DNA of 55,351 nt from an uncultured Prevotellaceae bacterium (GCA_902779455.1 CACZBS010000022.1:1-55351), one strand, 5' to 3'; positions 1 to 8,014 are shown, counted from the stretch's first letter. The notes: generated from the sequence alone by a model not told the origin. Program-made: numbers and translations.

Positions 1-163
1 CGAAGCGCAGCGTCCGTCCGTTCACGTCGAGTTGCATCCTGCCCTTGCAGCACAGGATAATGAGATTCTGGCTTGGAAGCCGCTGATACTGCTCTTCCAA
101 GTGCCGCACATTGTCGATAATCATCACGTCGCCGTCGGTGTATCCCACTTCACTGTTGTTCAT
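1..163 (-). CDS. AraC-family transcriptional regulator, N-terminal part (cut by window edge)
   Basis: Only the first 54 codons are in the window, reading leftward from the ATG at 163. The peptide starts MNNSEVGYTDGDVMIIDNV and continues with a strand-rich stretch (LIILCCKGRMQLDVNGR), which resembles the N-terminal cupin-like sensor domain of Bacteroidales AraC-type regulators. The helix-turn-helix domain would lie outside the window, so the family call rests on the N-terminus and on context. The gene is divergent from a TolC/HlyD/ABC-2 export operon, the usual place for a regulator of such an efflux unit. A TACCTTTG promoter element lies 33 bp upstream of the start. Confidence 0.6.
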   Translation of the reverse strand, partial: MNNSEVGYTDGDVMIIDNVRHLEEQYQRLPSQNLIILCCKGRMQLDVNGRTLRF

Positions 164-195
164 TATAGTCCTATATGATTGTCGTTTTTACGGCA

Positions 196-203
196 CAAAG
201 GTA
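196..203 (-). promoter_or_regulatory. Bacteroidetes -7 element for the AraC-type gene
   Basis: On the minus strand this reads TACCTTTG, a match to the Bacteroidetes sigma-ABfr -7 consensus TAnnTTTG. It lies 33 bp upstream of the regulator's ATG. A clear -33 TTTG was not found, so the call rests on the -7 element and its position. Confidence 0.55.
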
Positions 204-322
204 GTCAAAATATTCCAATGTCAGTGTACCATACCGCATAAATATTGTTTTCTTTGGTAAGTATGCGCTATCCGATACAATGTCGGCGAAATCGGGAACA
301 GCTGCGTATGGCGGATGATTGG

Positions 323-330
323 TAATTTTG
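323..330 (+). promoter_or_regulatory. Bacteroidetes -7 element for the tolC-like operon
   Basis: TAATTTTG matches TAnnTTTG and lies 28 bp before the ATG at 358, giving a leader of about 20 nt. This supports the start at 358 over the upstream in-frame TTG at 319, which would lie before the transcription start. Confidence 0.55.
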
Positions 331-357
331 CCGCCGGAATTTTTAATAAGTATTGAA

Positions 358-1914
358 ATGAAAAGACTATTGGCGGTTTTGTCATTTGTCATTTGTCAGT
401 TGTCGTTTAGCGTAGCGCAGACGTTGCTGACGCTCGACAGTTGCCGGGCGATGGCGCTGCGGAACAATAAGCAGATGCGGGTGGCGGAGGTGAGGCGCAA
501 CGTGGCGGCTGATGTTCGCAGGTCGGCCCGCACTAAATATTTGCCGCACGTCAGTGCCTTGGGAGCCTACGAGCATACCAGCCGCGAAATATCCCTGCTG
601 AGCGATGCACAGAAGTCGGCATTGGGAAGCCTGGGTACAACTGTGGCGATTGGTCTGCAAGGCAGTCTGGCGACTTACGCACAGATGCTGCCCGCAGCCA
701 TGCAGCAGCAGTTGGGCACCGACCTTGGGCAGGCCGCGACGGCCCTCAACGGCGCGGGCGAGCACCTGGTGGATGCGCTGCGCACCGACACACGCAACCT
801 CTGGGCAGGCTCCATCCTGCTGACGCAACCCCTGTATATGGGCGGCGCCATCGTGGCAGCCAACAGGATGGCCGACCTCTCGGAAGAGATGGCGGCGAAT
901 GCGGAAGAGGCACAACGCCAGGCCACGCTCTACAGGGTGGATCAGACTTACTGGCAGGTGGTGTCGCTGGAACACAAGCAGCGGTTGGCTGAGAGTTACC
1001 TACAGTTGGTAAAGAAGTTTGATGCCGATGTTACGAAGATGGTGGGCGAGGGCGTGGCCACCCGCAGCGACGCGCTGAGTGTCAGCGTGAAGGTGAACGA
1101 GGCGGAGATGGCTCTCACGAAGGTTACTGACGGACTGACACTGTCGAAGATGCTGCTGTGTCAGATTTGTGGACTGCCAGTTTCGGAGAGTGAAAAGTTA
1201 ATAGTGAAGAGTGAAGAAGGTTTAGCTCGGCGGCCCGAAGGGGAAAGCCAATTTGCTAGCGCACAAGGTGGCGAGGCTTCTATCGCGGCAGCAAATCGGC
1301 TTTCCCCTTCCAGCGCGGCAGCAGATTCTTCATTCTTCACTCTTCATTCTTCATTTGAAAACCGCCCGGAACTGAGGATGCTTCAGAACACCGTGGACAT
1401 TTCGCGCCAGGCAACGAACCTGATGAAGGCGGGCAACCAGCCGCAGGTGATGCTGACGGGCGGCTATGCAGTGTCGAATCCCAATACTTTCAACGGTTTC
1501 GAGCGGAAATTCAGCGGATTCTGGAATGTCGGGGTGCTGGTGCGTGTGCCTGTGTGGAACTGGGGCGACGTGAGATATAAGGTGAGAGCCTCAAAAGGGC
1601 TGACCGCCATCCGGCAACTTGAACTGGACGAGACACGCGAAAAGATAGAGCTACAGGTCAGCCAGAGCTCTTTCCGTGTGGACGAAGCCAGGAAGCGGCT
1701 TGCATTGGCACAGGCAAGCATAGCACGCGCCGATGAGAACCTGCACACGGCCAATGTCGGATTCAAGGAAGGTGTCATCACGCCCACCACGGTCATGGAG
1801 GCACAGACGGCATGGCTGCAGGCACAGTCGGAGCGGGTGGATGCAGAGATAGAGGTGCGCATGGCACATACCGACCTGAAGAAGTCGCTCGGAACACTTG
1901 GAAACAATCAGTAA
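358..1914 (+). CDS. TolC-family outer membrane efflux protein
   Basis: The 518-residue product should form the outer membrane channel of a tripartite exporter. The ATG at 358 is followed by a signal peptide (MKRLLAVLSFVICQLSFSVAQ), then TolC-type repeats rich in Ala, Gln and Glu (for example ALRNNKQMRVAEVRRNVAA near the N-terminus and the GVITPTTVMEAQTAWLQAQS stretch near the C-terminus). The signal-peptide DNA contains a 7-nt tandem repeat. Residues ~280-333 are encoded by a palindromic repeat insertion that kept the frame open (IVKSEEGLARRPEGESQFAS and following). That stretch is absent from ordinary TolC proteins and probably loops out of the structure. The gene heads an operon; the HlyD start follows 17 bp after the stop. 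TolC family is confident, the exported substrate unknown. Confidence 0.92.
   Translation: MKRLLAVLSFVICQLSFSVAQTLLTLDSCRAMALRNNKQMRVAEVRRNVAADVRRSARTKYLPHVSALGAYEHTSREISLLSDAQKSALGSLGTTVAIGLQGSLATYAQMLPAAMQQQLGTDLGQAATALNGAGEHLVDALRTDTRNLWAGSILLTQPLYMGGAIVAANRMADLSEEMAANAEEAQRQATLYRVDQTYWQVVSLEHKQRLAESYLQLVKKFDADVTKMVGEGVATRSDALSVSVKVNEAEMALTKVTDGLTLSKMLLCQICGLPVSESEKLIVKSEEGLARRPEGESQFASAQGGEASIAAANRLSPSSAAADSSFFTLHSSFENRPELRMLQNTVDISRQATNLMKAGNQPQVMLTGGYAVSNPNTFNGFERKFSGFWNVGVLVRVPVWNWGDVRYKVRASKGLTAIRQLELDETREKIELQVSQSSFRVDEARKRLALAQASIARADENLHTANVGFKEGVITPTTVMEAQTAWLQAQSERVDAEIEVRMAHTDLKKSLGTLGNNQ
378..404 (+). repeat. 7-nt tandem repeat (ATTTGTC) inside the signal peptide of the TolC gene
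   Basis: Nearly four copies of a TTTGTCA-type heptamer run through the codons for FVICQLS. A 7-nt unit stays open in this frame and encodes hydrophobic residues that fit a signal peptide. The same class of short repeat is seen between genes elsewhere in the window. Confidence 0.6.
1190..1356. repeat. Palindromic repeat element inserted in frame in the TolC gene
   Basis: Two nested inverted repeats are visible. The outer arms are short tandem repeats: AGTGAAGAGTGAAGAA at about 1204-1218, and its complement TTCTTCACTCTTCATT within 1328-1355. The inner arms, 1237-1256 and 1291-1310, match in 19 of 20 positions. The whole is about 165 bp and is read through in the TolC frame without a stop. Inverted short-period repeats at the ends resemble the flanks of the two cassette genes elsewhere in the window. 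Confidence 0.75.
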
Positions 1915-1931
1915 AGAAAGGACATAAATAT

Positions 1932-2918
1932 ATGGTATCAGCAAAGAAACAGCACAGGAACATCATTCTTGCCATCACCATCTTCAACATCTGCGTGCTG
2001 GTGGTGGTACTCATCGGCGTGTTTGCCACCGACGAAGGCTCAGAGCCCATCCAGGGGCAGGTGGAGGTAACCGAATACCGCGTGTCGGGCAAGGTGCCCG
2101 GCCGCATTTTCGAACTGCGGGTGCAGGAGGGCGACCATGTGGAGGTGGGCGACACGCTCGCCATCATCGACGCTCCCGAACTGCGTGCCAAACTCGAACA
2201 GGCGCAGGGAGCCGAGGGGGCGGCAGCGGCCCTGGAGCAGAAAGCGCGCAACGGCTCCCGCGAGGAGCAGATACGCGGTGCCTACGAGCAGTGGCAGCAG
2301 GCCAAGGCCGGGCGCGAGATTGCCGAGAAGTCATACCAGCGTGTGGAACACCTCTTCCAGGAGGGCGTGATGAGCGAGCAGAAACGCGACGAGGCACGTG
2401 CCAACTACAAGGCTGCCGAGGCCCGCGAGAAGGCTGCGCAGAGCCAGTACGACATGGCGGTGAACGGGGCCCGTGAAGAAGAACGGCGTGCCGCTGCAGC
2501 ACAGACAGAACGAGCACGCGGAGCCGTCAGCGAGGTAAACAGTTACTTGGGCGAGACCGTGCAGATGGCACAGATGGCCGGCGAGGTGAGCAGCGTCTAT
2601 CCGAAGGTGGGCGAGCTGGTGGGCACGGGCAGTCCCATCATGACCATCGCGGTGCTCGACGACGTGTGGGCCACGTTCAACGTGCGCGAAGACTGTCTGG
2701 CCCACCTGCGCATGGGCGACGAGTTCACCGCCTACATTCCCACCTTCGACCGCGACATCCGCATGAAGGTGTTCTACATCCAGCCGCAGGGCAGCTATGC
2801 CGTGTGGAAAGCCACCAAGGCCAATGGGGGCTACGACCTGCGCACCTTCGAGGTGAAGGCACGGCCGGTGGAAGCCACCGACGGTCTGCGCCCCGGCATG
2901 AGTATCATCATCAAATAA
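1932..2918 (+). CDS. HlyD-family periplasmic adaptor (membrane fusion protein)
   Basis: 328 residues. It should bridge the inner membrane permeases and the TolC channel. The start at 1932 is chosen because an AGAAAGGA ribosome site precedes it and an N-terminal membrane anchor (NIILAITIFNICVLVVVLIG) follows directly. A lipoyl-type half-motif comes next (GRIFELRVQEGDHVEVGDTL), then a long Ala/Glu/Gln/Arg-rich coiled-coil hairpin (~residues 85-205) and a beta-barrel region ending near RPGMSIIIK. The first permease starts 4 bp after the stop. An open frame extends upstream to 1812, but it overlaps tolC and has no family similarity. Confidence 0.93.
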   Translation: MVSAKKQHRNIILAITIFNICVLVVVLIGVFATDEGSEPIQGQVEVTEYRVSGKVPGRIFELRVQEGDHVEVGDTLAIIDAPELRAKLEQAQGAEGAAAALEQKARNGSREEQIRGAYEQWQQAKAGREIAEKSYQRVEHLFQEGVMSEQKRDEARANYKAAEAREKAAQSQYDMAVNGAREEERRAAAAQTERARGAVSEVNSYLGETVQMAQMAGEVSSVYPKVGELVGTGSPIMTIAVLDDVWATFNVREDCLAHLRMGDEFTAYIPTFDRDIRMKVFYIQPQGSYAVWKATKANGGYDLRTFEVKARPVEATDGLRPGMSIIIK

Positions 2919-2922
2919 GGAT

Positions 2923-4098
2923 ATGCAAAACTATCTCAGACTTATCGCAAAGGTCACACGGAGGGAATGCCGGATGCTGGCTCATCGTCCGGTGTTTCTC
3001 TTCGTGATGATCATCGCCCCGCTCACCTGCACGCTGTTCTTCACCTCGCTCATGCAGGAGGGACTGCCCACCACCATGCCTGCGGGAATGGTGGACGAGG
3101 ACAACACGGCCACCACGCGCAAACTGTGCCAGGTCATCGACGGGATGCAGCTGACCGACATACGCTATAAATACCACTCTTTCAGCGAGGCACACGAGGC
3201 CATGCGCAGGGGTGACATCTACGCCTTCTTCTACATCCCGCCGGGCACAACGGAAAAGGCACTGGCCTCGCGCCAGCCCCGCGTGTCGTTCTACACCAAC
3301 GACAGCTACCTCGTGCCTGCCAACCTGCTGATGAAGGAGCTGAAGACCTCGAGCGAACTCATCAGCCTGGCCATCTTCCGCGAGAAACTGCGGGCCAAGG
3401 GTGTGCGTGAGGAGGACATGCTGGCGTGGCTGCAGCCCATCGCCATCGACTGTCACCCCGTGGGTAACCCTACGCTCGACTATAACGTCTATCTGTCGAA
3501 CATGGTGGTGCCGGGCATCTTCATCCTGCTCATCCTCATCACCACAATCTATACCATAGGCTATGAATGGAAACAGCGCACGCAGCGGGTGCTCTACAAG
3601 ATAGCGGGCGAGTCGCAGACGGTGGCCATCATCGGCAAACTGCTGCCGCAGACGGCCATCTACACGCTGCAGTTCTGGCTGATGGACTGGTGGTTCTTCG
3701 TGCATTGTGGCTTCCCGTGCCACTGCGGCATCGGCATGATGATGCTGCTCGGACTGCTCACGGTGCTGGCCTCGCAGGGCTTCGGCGTGCTGCTCTTCGG
3801 ACTGATGGCCGGTGCCATGCGCATAGCCCTTTGCATCTGCTGCCTGTGGGGCATCCTGTCGTTCTCACTGGCAGGCTTCACCTATCCCGTCACAGACATG
3901 CACCCCGTGCTTCAGGCGCTTTCCGTGTGGTTCCCCCTGCGCCACTACTATCTCATCTATGTCAACCAGGCACTCGACGGTTTCCCCATCACCTACGTGT
4001 GGTCGTCGGTGGTGTGGCTCGTGGCCTTCTGTCTCTGTCCGTTAGTGGTGAACTACCGCTACCGCAAGGCGTTCCTGCAATTTGAATACATGCCGTGA
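2923..4098 (+). CDS. ABC-2 type transporter permease
   Basis: 391 residues. The topology is that of YhhJ/YbhS-type ABC-2 permeases: one N-terminal membrane segment (RPVFLFVMIIAPLTCTLFF), a periplasmic domain of ~150 residues, then five or six membrane segments. The C-terminal half contains the typical GFTYPVTDMHPVLQALSVWF PLRHYY pattern seen in this family. It forms a pair with the next gene, which has the same length and layout. The intergenic DNA after it (4099-4143) carries a 7-nt tandem repeat. No ATP-binding subunit is encoded in this operon. Confidence 0.9.
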   Translation: MQNYLRLIAKVTRRECRMLAHRPVFLFVMIIAPLTCTLFFTSLMQEGLPTTMPAGMVDEDNTATTRKLCQVIDGMQLTDIRYKYHSFSEAHEAMRRGDIYAFFYIPPGTTEKALASRQPRVSFYTNDSYLVPANLLMKELKTSSELISLAIFREKLRAKGVREEDMLAWLQPIAIDCHPVGNPTLDYNVYLSNMVVPGIFILLILITTIYTIGYEWKQRTQRVLYKIAGESQTVAIIGKLLPQTAIYTLQFWLMDWWFFVHCGFPCHCGIGMMMLLGLLTVLASQGFGVLLFGLMAGAMRIALCICCLWGILSFSLAGFTYPVTDMHPVLQALSVWFPLRHYYLIYVNQALDGFPITYVWSSVVWLVAFCLCPLVVNYRYRKAFLQFEYMP

Positions 4099-4133
4099 GG
4101 ATTTACGATTTACATATTTACGATTTACGATTT
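4099..4133 (+). repeat. 7-nt tandem repeat (ATTTACG) between the two permease genes
   Basis: About four imperfect copies of ATTTACG lie between the stop of the first permease and the start of the second. This is one of several short-period repeats placed between co-directional genes in the window. Confidence 0.65.
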
Positions 4134-4143
4134 GGCTACCGCA

Positions 4144-5319
4144 ATGAGAATAACGAGAACTATACGCAATATATTTTACCACGAGTTGATGGACATTCTG
4201 AGGGATGAGGGCATTTGGCTCTTCATCTTCTTCGTGCCGTTGTTCTATCCGTTGCTCTATTCGTGGGTATATAACAACGAGGTGGTGCGCGAGGTGCCTG
4301 CCGTGGTGGTCGATGAGTGCGGCTCGGAGCGCAGTCGCGAGTTTATCCGCAAGGTCGATAGTTCGCCCGATGTGCGAATCGTGGCCCGCTGCCGCTCGGT
4401 GGAGGAGGCCCGCGGCTGGGTGATGCGCCATGAGGCTTACGGCATCTACCAGATTCCCAGCCATTTCGACCTCGACCTTTTGCAACTCCGCCAGACCGTC
4501 GTGGCCCTCTACAGCGACATGAGTTCGATGCTCTACTACAAGGCGCTGCTGCTCAGTGCCACCGAGGTGTCGCTCGAGATGGACAAGGACATCCGCATCG
4601 AGCGCGTGGGAGCCGCCACCGCACGCGACGAGGAAATCACGCGGATGCCCGTGGAGTACGACCATGTCAGACTGTACAATCCGTCGAGCGGCTTTGCCAC
4701 GTTCCTCATCCCGCCCGTGTTGATGCTCATCCTTCAGCAGACGCTCCTGCTGGCCATCGGCATGCAGATGGGACGCACCCGCGAGCGCAACATGGGTTTC
4801 ATCATCCCCTTCAACCGTCTGTATAAGCACCCCGTCACCATCGTCACGGGCAAAATGCTGGTCTATCTCGGCATCTACATCGTCATGGGCATCTATGCCT
4901 TCGCGCTCGTCACGCGGTGGTTCCAGCTGCCGCAGCTGGGCCACTACCTCACGTTCCTCTGCTTCCTCGTGCCCTATCTGCTGGCCTGCATCTTCCTGGC
5001 CATGACGCTCTCGGCACTCATCTACCGCCGCGAGGACTGCATCCTTATCTTCGTGTTCCTTTCGGTGCCCCTGCTGTTCCTCAGCGGCTTCTCGTGGCCC
5101 GAGTCGGCCATGCACCCCTTCTGGCGTGCCGTGTCGTGGTTCTTCCCCAGCACCTTCGGCATGAACGGTTACTTGCGCATCACATCCATGGGCTGCTCGC
5201 TGCGCGACATCAGCACGGAGTGGCTCGCTCTCTGGGCACAGGCCGCCGTCTATTTCACCACTGCCTGCCTGATGTACCGCCGCCACATCCTAAAGATGGT
5301 GAGGACGAAAGAGAGATGA
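4144..5319 (+). CDS. ABC-2 type transporter permease
   Basis: 391 residues, the partner of the preceding permease. An N-terminal membrane segment (LFIFFVPLFYPLLYSWVY) is followed by a periplasmic domain and a C-terminal block of membrane helices with FSWPESAMHPFWRAVSWFFP, the counterpart of the PVTDMHPVLQA motif in its neighbour. The ATG at 4144 is preferred to an upstream TTG at 4132 that falls inside the intergenic repeat. The gene ends the export operon; the convergent lipase gene starts only 9 bp further on. The cargo cannot be told from sequence. Confidence 0.9.
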   Translation: MRITRTIRNIFYHELMDILRDEGIWLFIFFVPLFYPLLYSWVYNNEVVREVPAVVVDECGSERSREFIRKVDSSPDVRIVARCRSVEEARGWVMRHEAYGIYQIPSHFDLDLLQLRQTVVALYSDMSSMLYYKALLLSATEVSLEMDKDIRIERVGAATARDEEITRMPVEYDHVRLYNPSSGFATFLIPPVLMLILQQTLLLAIGMQMGRTRERNMGFIIPFNRLYKHPVTIVTGKMLVYLGIYIVMGIYAFALVTRWFQLPQLGHYLTFLCFLVPYLLACIFLAMTLSALIYRREDCILIFVFLSVPLLFLSGFSWPESAMHPFWRAVSWFFPSTFGMNGYLRITSMGCSLRDISTEWLALWAQAAVYFTTACLMYRRHILKMVRTKER

Positions 5320-5328
5320 ATGGGACTT

Positions 5329-6174
5329 TCAATACAGAAATCCCAAGATCTCCCCCAATCTTTTCCTTGCTACGCGACGACCTATCTCATATGTCTGCCG
5401 CATACGCTGCCGGTCGTGGGAGATGCGGCCGATGGGGAGCACGTCATCGGGACAGATGACGAGCGTTAAGCCCTTTATGGCCTCTTCTGCCACATAGCGC
5501 AGTTGTCTGTTATACATCTCGTGGCGTCGCGCCATGGCATCGGTCAGGTTGGGATATTGCCGTAACATAACCCTTATGAAAGGCATCATCGGCATGGGCT
5601 TCTTTTCGTAACCTATCGGCTGGGTAAGCACCACTACATTCCTCTCATACCCTAACGACTGGAAATAGCGGAGAGGGATGGAGTCGGCTATACCACCATC
5701 GAGAAACTCACGGTCTTCAATACGGACCGTCTTCGACACAATGGGCATCGACGAGGAGGCACGCAGCCATTCGTAGAGACTTGCCCCTCCGTGTTCTACT
5801 TGTTTGTAGAAGGCCTGCCCTGTCGTAACATCAGTAGCCACGAGATGAAACTCCATCGGATTGCGCTCGAAGGCCTCGTTGTCAAAGATGTCGAGCCTGT
5901 CAGCAATGGTATGGTAAGCAAATTCGGCACCGAAAAGATTACCTGTCGTCAGCCACGACCACAGGCTGCAATAGCGTCTGTCCTTGGCATACGCCAGATT
6001 ATACCTCAGCGCGCGTCCGTTCTGCCAGCTCTTGAAATTGCAACCGAAGGCCGCTCCCGCTGAGACACCAATCATTCCGTCGAACGACACACCACTTTCC
6101 AGCAGCACGTCAAGCACGCCACAGGTGAATAGCCCTCGCATGGCTCCTCCTTCCAACACCAGTCCTGTCTTCAT
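5329..6174 (-). CDS. Patatin-like phospholipase
   Basis: 281 residues, predicted acyl hydrolase of the patatin/RssA/YjjU type. The catalytic pieces are visible: oxyanion loop GGAMRG (residues 9-14), nucleophile motif GVSAG with Ser38, and the DGG aspartate at residue 159. There is no signal peptide, so the protein is probably cytoplasmic or membrane-peripheral. The ATG at 6174 overlaps the stop of the upstream WaaP-type kinase gene by four bases (ATGA), which implies translational coupling. An open extension of ten codons upstream has no support. The substrate is likely a phospholipid or lysolipid but cannot be read from sequence. Confidence 0.88.
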   Translation of the reverse strand: MKTGLVLEGGAMRGLFTCGVLDVLLESGVSFDGMIGVSAGAAFGCNFKSWQNGRALRYNLAYAKDRRYCSLWSWLTTGNLFGAEFAYHTIADRLDIFDNEAFERNPMEFHLVATDVTTGQAFYKQVEHGGASLYEWLRASSSMPIVSKTVRIEDREFLDGGIADSIPLRYFQSLGYERNVVVLTQPIGYEKKPMPMMPFIRVMLRQYPNLTDAMARRHEMYNRQLRYVAEEAIKGLTLVICPDDVLPIGRISHDRQRMRQTYEIGRRVARKRLGEILGFLY

Positions 6175-6752
6175 CTCCGTGTTCTTTTGAAACAATAGTA
6201 CCAACCATTGATTTTTATGCGGTTGATGTCAATCTGGGCGAAGTGGTAGCCATCGTCACGCTTGTACACTAATGTATTATCGGGGTTGGAATCGGTAATA
6301 GTGATGCCCTTTTCCGCCAGTAGCCGACGAAACGCCGTATATCCTTTCGTCAGCATGTCGTGCTCGCGCGGCACCTTGACCAGTTTCCACATCCGTCGGA
6401 AGGGAATGTAAGGCAGATACTCCGAGATGAAATAACTGGTGTGGTAGAACCCCATGCGATGAACCACAATATAAGCCACGGGGGGAGCCGTCTCAATACC
6501 CTGCCGCAACAGGTAATCGGCTTTCTCGTATGCTTGTTGTGCCTTGCTTTTCAAGATGGTAGAATAGAGCGCTTTCTTTATAAGAGGGACATTGACATAT
6601 CTCTTCACAACAAAACTCTTCCCTCCGACGGAGATACGACCCACGAAATTGCGCCCGTCCTCATAAACCTGTTCATAGTTCACTTCGTCGCGTGGCACCT
6701 TGACGAGCATTTGTTCAAACTCGCCGAATGCTGGATTCATCTTTATTTGCAT
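6171..6752 (-). CDS. Lipopolysaccharide kinase (Kdo/WaaP) family protein
   Basis: 193 residues with the start proposed at 6752. The pattern MQIKMNPAFGEFEQM resembles the beginning of Bacteroidales WaaP-family proteins. The fold is kinase-like: a VVKRY lysine strand after the GRISVGGK turn, then FISEYLPYIPF, and a C-terminal catalytic-loop-like block ITDSNPDNTLV followed by FAQIDINRIK, matching the HxDxxxxN and DxD-type elements. The likely job is phosphorylation of a sugar in the LPS core. Other possible starts are 6770, 6758 and 6740. A promoter element at 6787-6794 sets the upper limit. It is coupled to the patatin gene downstream. Confidence 0.8.
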   Translation of the reverse strand: MQIKMNPAFGEFEQMLVKVPRDEVNYEQVYEDGRNFVGRISVGGKSFVVKRYVNVPLIKKALYSTILKSKAQQAYEKADYLLRQGIETAPPVAYIVVHRMGFYHTSYFISEYLPYIPFRRMWKLVKVPREHDMLTKGYTAFRRLLAEKGITITDSNPDNTLVYKRDDGYHFAQIDINRIKINGWYYCFKRTRR

Positions 6753-6786
6753 GTCCATTACCATTGTCATTCTGCCTATTTGGATG

Positions 6787-6794
6787 CAAAGATA
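6787..6794 (-). promoter_or_regulatory. -7 element for the WaaP/patatin operon
   Basis: The minus strand reads TATCTTTG, a full match to TAnnTTTG. Transcription should start around 6780, which rules out the longer upstream reading frame for the WaaP-type gene. Confidence 0.6.
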
Positions 6795-6956
6795 ATGCAA
6801 TCTTGCCGCAAACCGGTGTTCTGGATTTCCCGGGAATTGTATGATGCGGAAAATATTGGTCATCCAGACCATCATTTCTTCCATCCAGAGGAAGGACTCT
6901 TGGAAATTTTTCCGATATTTGCAGTCGAAAATGAGCATGGATATAAGTTTTACCAA

Positions 6957-7382
6957 ATGACGATGAGGATACATGGTGAAGGAATCAAAGGACTAACTCC
7001 ACAGCGAGATCCAATGATAATGGTGGACGAGTTTGAATCGGAGGACAACAGTATGGCCCAAACCATCATAAACGTCCGGCCTGACAACATGTTTGTCAGC
7101 CAAACGGGCAAAATGCTGGTGTCTGGAGTCATCGAACACATGAAGCAGTCAGTTCTTGCACTTTCTGCGTGGAACAACGGTCGTCTCCGCACCACGCCAT
7201 ATATAGGCTATCTTTGTGAGGTAGACAATTTCGTATGTCGAAGTCAGCCAAAAACAGGCGACAGGATAGAGACAACCGTAGGCATACGGTTTTCGCTTGG
7301 CAACTCGATTCATGCTCATGCCATTTCCTCCATCGATGACGAGGTATTTGCCGAGTCTGACTTAGTTGTTATCTTGAAATGA
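6957..7382 (+). CDS. Hotdog-fold 3-hydroxyacyl-ACP dehydratase-like protein (ApeP/FabZ type)
   Basis: About 141 residues. The start is at 6957 or two codons later at 6963; earlier in-frame sequence overlaps the divergent WaaP gene. The GLTPQRDPMIMVDEF block corresponds to the LPHRYPFLLVD region of FabZ, and the central helix SGVIEHMKQSVLAL carries the glutamate expected of the FabA/FabZ/ApeP fold. The FabZ active-site histidine (GHFPG) is not seen, as in ApeP-type members of aryl polyene or flexirubin pathways. Divergent placement beside a lipid kinase and a lipase is compatible with a lipid or pigment role. Only one such gene is here, so the pathway is inferred. Confidence 0.68.
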   Translation: MTMRIHGEGIKGLTPQRDPMIMVDEFESEDNSMAQTIINVRPDNMFVSQTGKMLVSGVIEHMKQSVLALSAWNNGRLRTTPYIGYLCEVDNFVCRSQPKTGDRIETTVGIRFSLGNSIHAHAISSIDDEVFAESDLVVILK

Positions 7383-7425
7383 TAAATATATACATAATCT
7401 TTCTGCACAATTCCACTTCATTTCT

Positions 7426-7917
7426 CTAAATCCTCAGTCCCCGTTTCTTTTTCTTTCTTTGTAAACGGCGGCGGAAATCTTCATCTTCGGGGTCATAGAC
7501 GGGGTTGTTGGTGTCAAACAAACCCAATGAGGGAATGACGATGGACGAGCCTGGCGAGTGCTGATGTGATTCCTTTTGACGTTCTTCCTGTCTAGGATTT
7601 GGCTCTTGTCTGGGCTCGTCATTCTGTCTTGCCTGTTGCTGATATGTGGTCTTAGCCTCCTGTTCCTTCTTCGCATTTTCGTCCAGATACAAGACGATAT
7701 TTGTAAATGTAAGGTCGCGCTTTATCTGTGAGGCCTTAAAGGTCAGCCCGTCTTTCGTGAATCGGAGGCCCTGTATGTCCTTATAGTCCCTGCTGCCTCT
7801 CCGCTTCATCACAACCTCAACCTCCACGCCACGCTTTTTGATGTTTGCCTCAAACTCTTGCCACGACTTTGACTGAATCCATAGTGTGGGGGATGTATAT
7901 ATGCCGCAATAAGTCAT
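7426..7917 (-). pseudogene. Remnant of a mobilization relaxase (MobB-like C-terminal part)
   Basis: The 163-codon frame looks like the C-terminal end of Bacteroidales relaxase/mobilization proteins. It has the KSWQEFEANIKKRGVEVEV block, a QGLRFTKDGLTFKASQIKRD block, a charged Gln/Glu-rich linker, and the basic end FRRRLQRKKKKRGLRI. The relaxase catalytic domain (HUH histidines and Tyr) is missing, and the first dozen residues do not fit the family. The frame is therefore taken as a truncated relic rather than a working gene. It ends ~145 bp from a tRNA gene, with a repeat array between. A small standalone protein of unknown role is the alternative. Confidence 0.65.
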
Positions 7918-7960
7918 TAATGTATTTCATGTTCTCCCAAGTAATTACACTAAAATACAG

Positions 7961-8011
7961 AAGGTCACCCCAAGGTCACTTCGGGTTCTCTATGTTCACC
8001 TTATGTTCACC
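7961..8011. repeat. Direct-repeat array (GGTGAAC/GGTGACC motifs, 11-bp period) next to tRNA-Met
   Basis: Two pairs of direct repeats are visible: AAGGTCAC at 7961-7968 and 7972-7979, and TATGTTCACC at 7991-8000 and 8002-8011. Each pair is spaced by exactly 11 bp, one helical turn. On the minus strand all four contain GGTGAAC or GTGACC. The array lies between the relaxase remnant and the tRNA gene, where arm-type binding sites of a tyrosine integrase would be expected. That role is inferred. Confidence 0.5.
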
Positions 8012-8014
8012 AAC

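Noticed and set aside
1190-1356. Frameshifted or broken tolC
   Set aside because: Both sides of the insertion are in the same frame without a stop and keep TolC features to the end, so the gene is treated as intact with an insertion.
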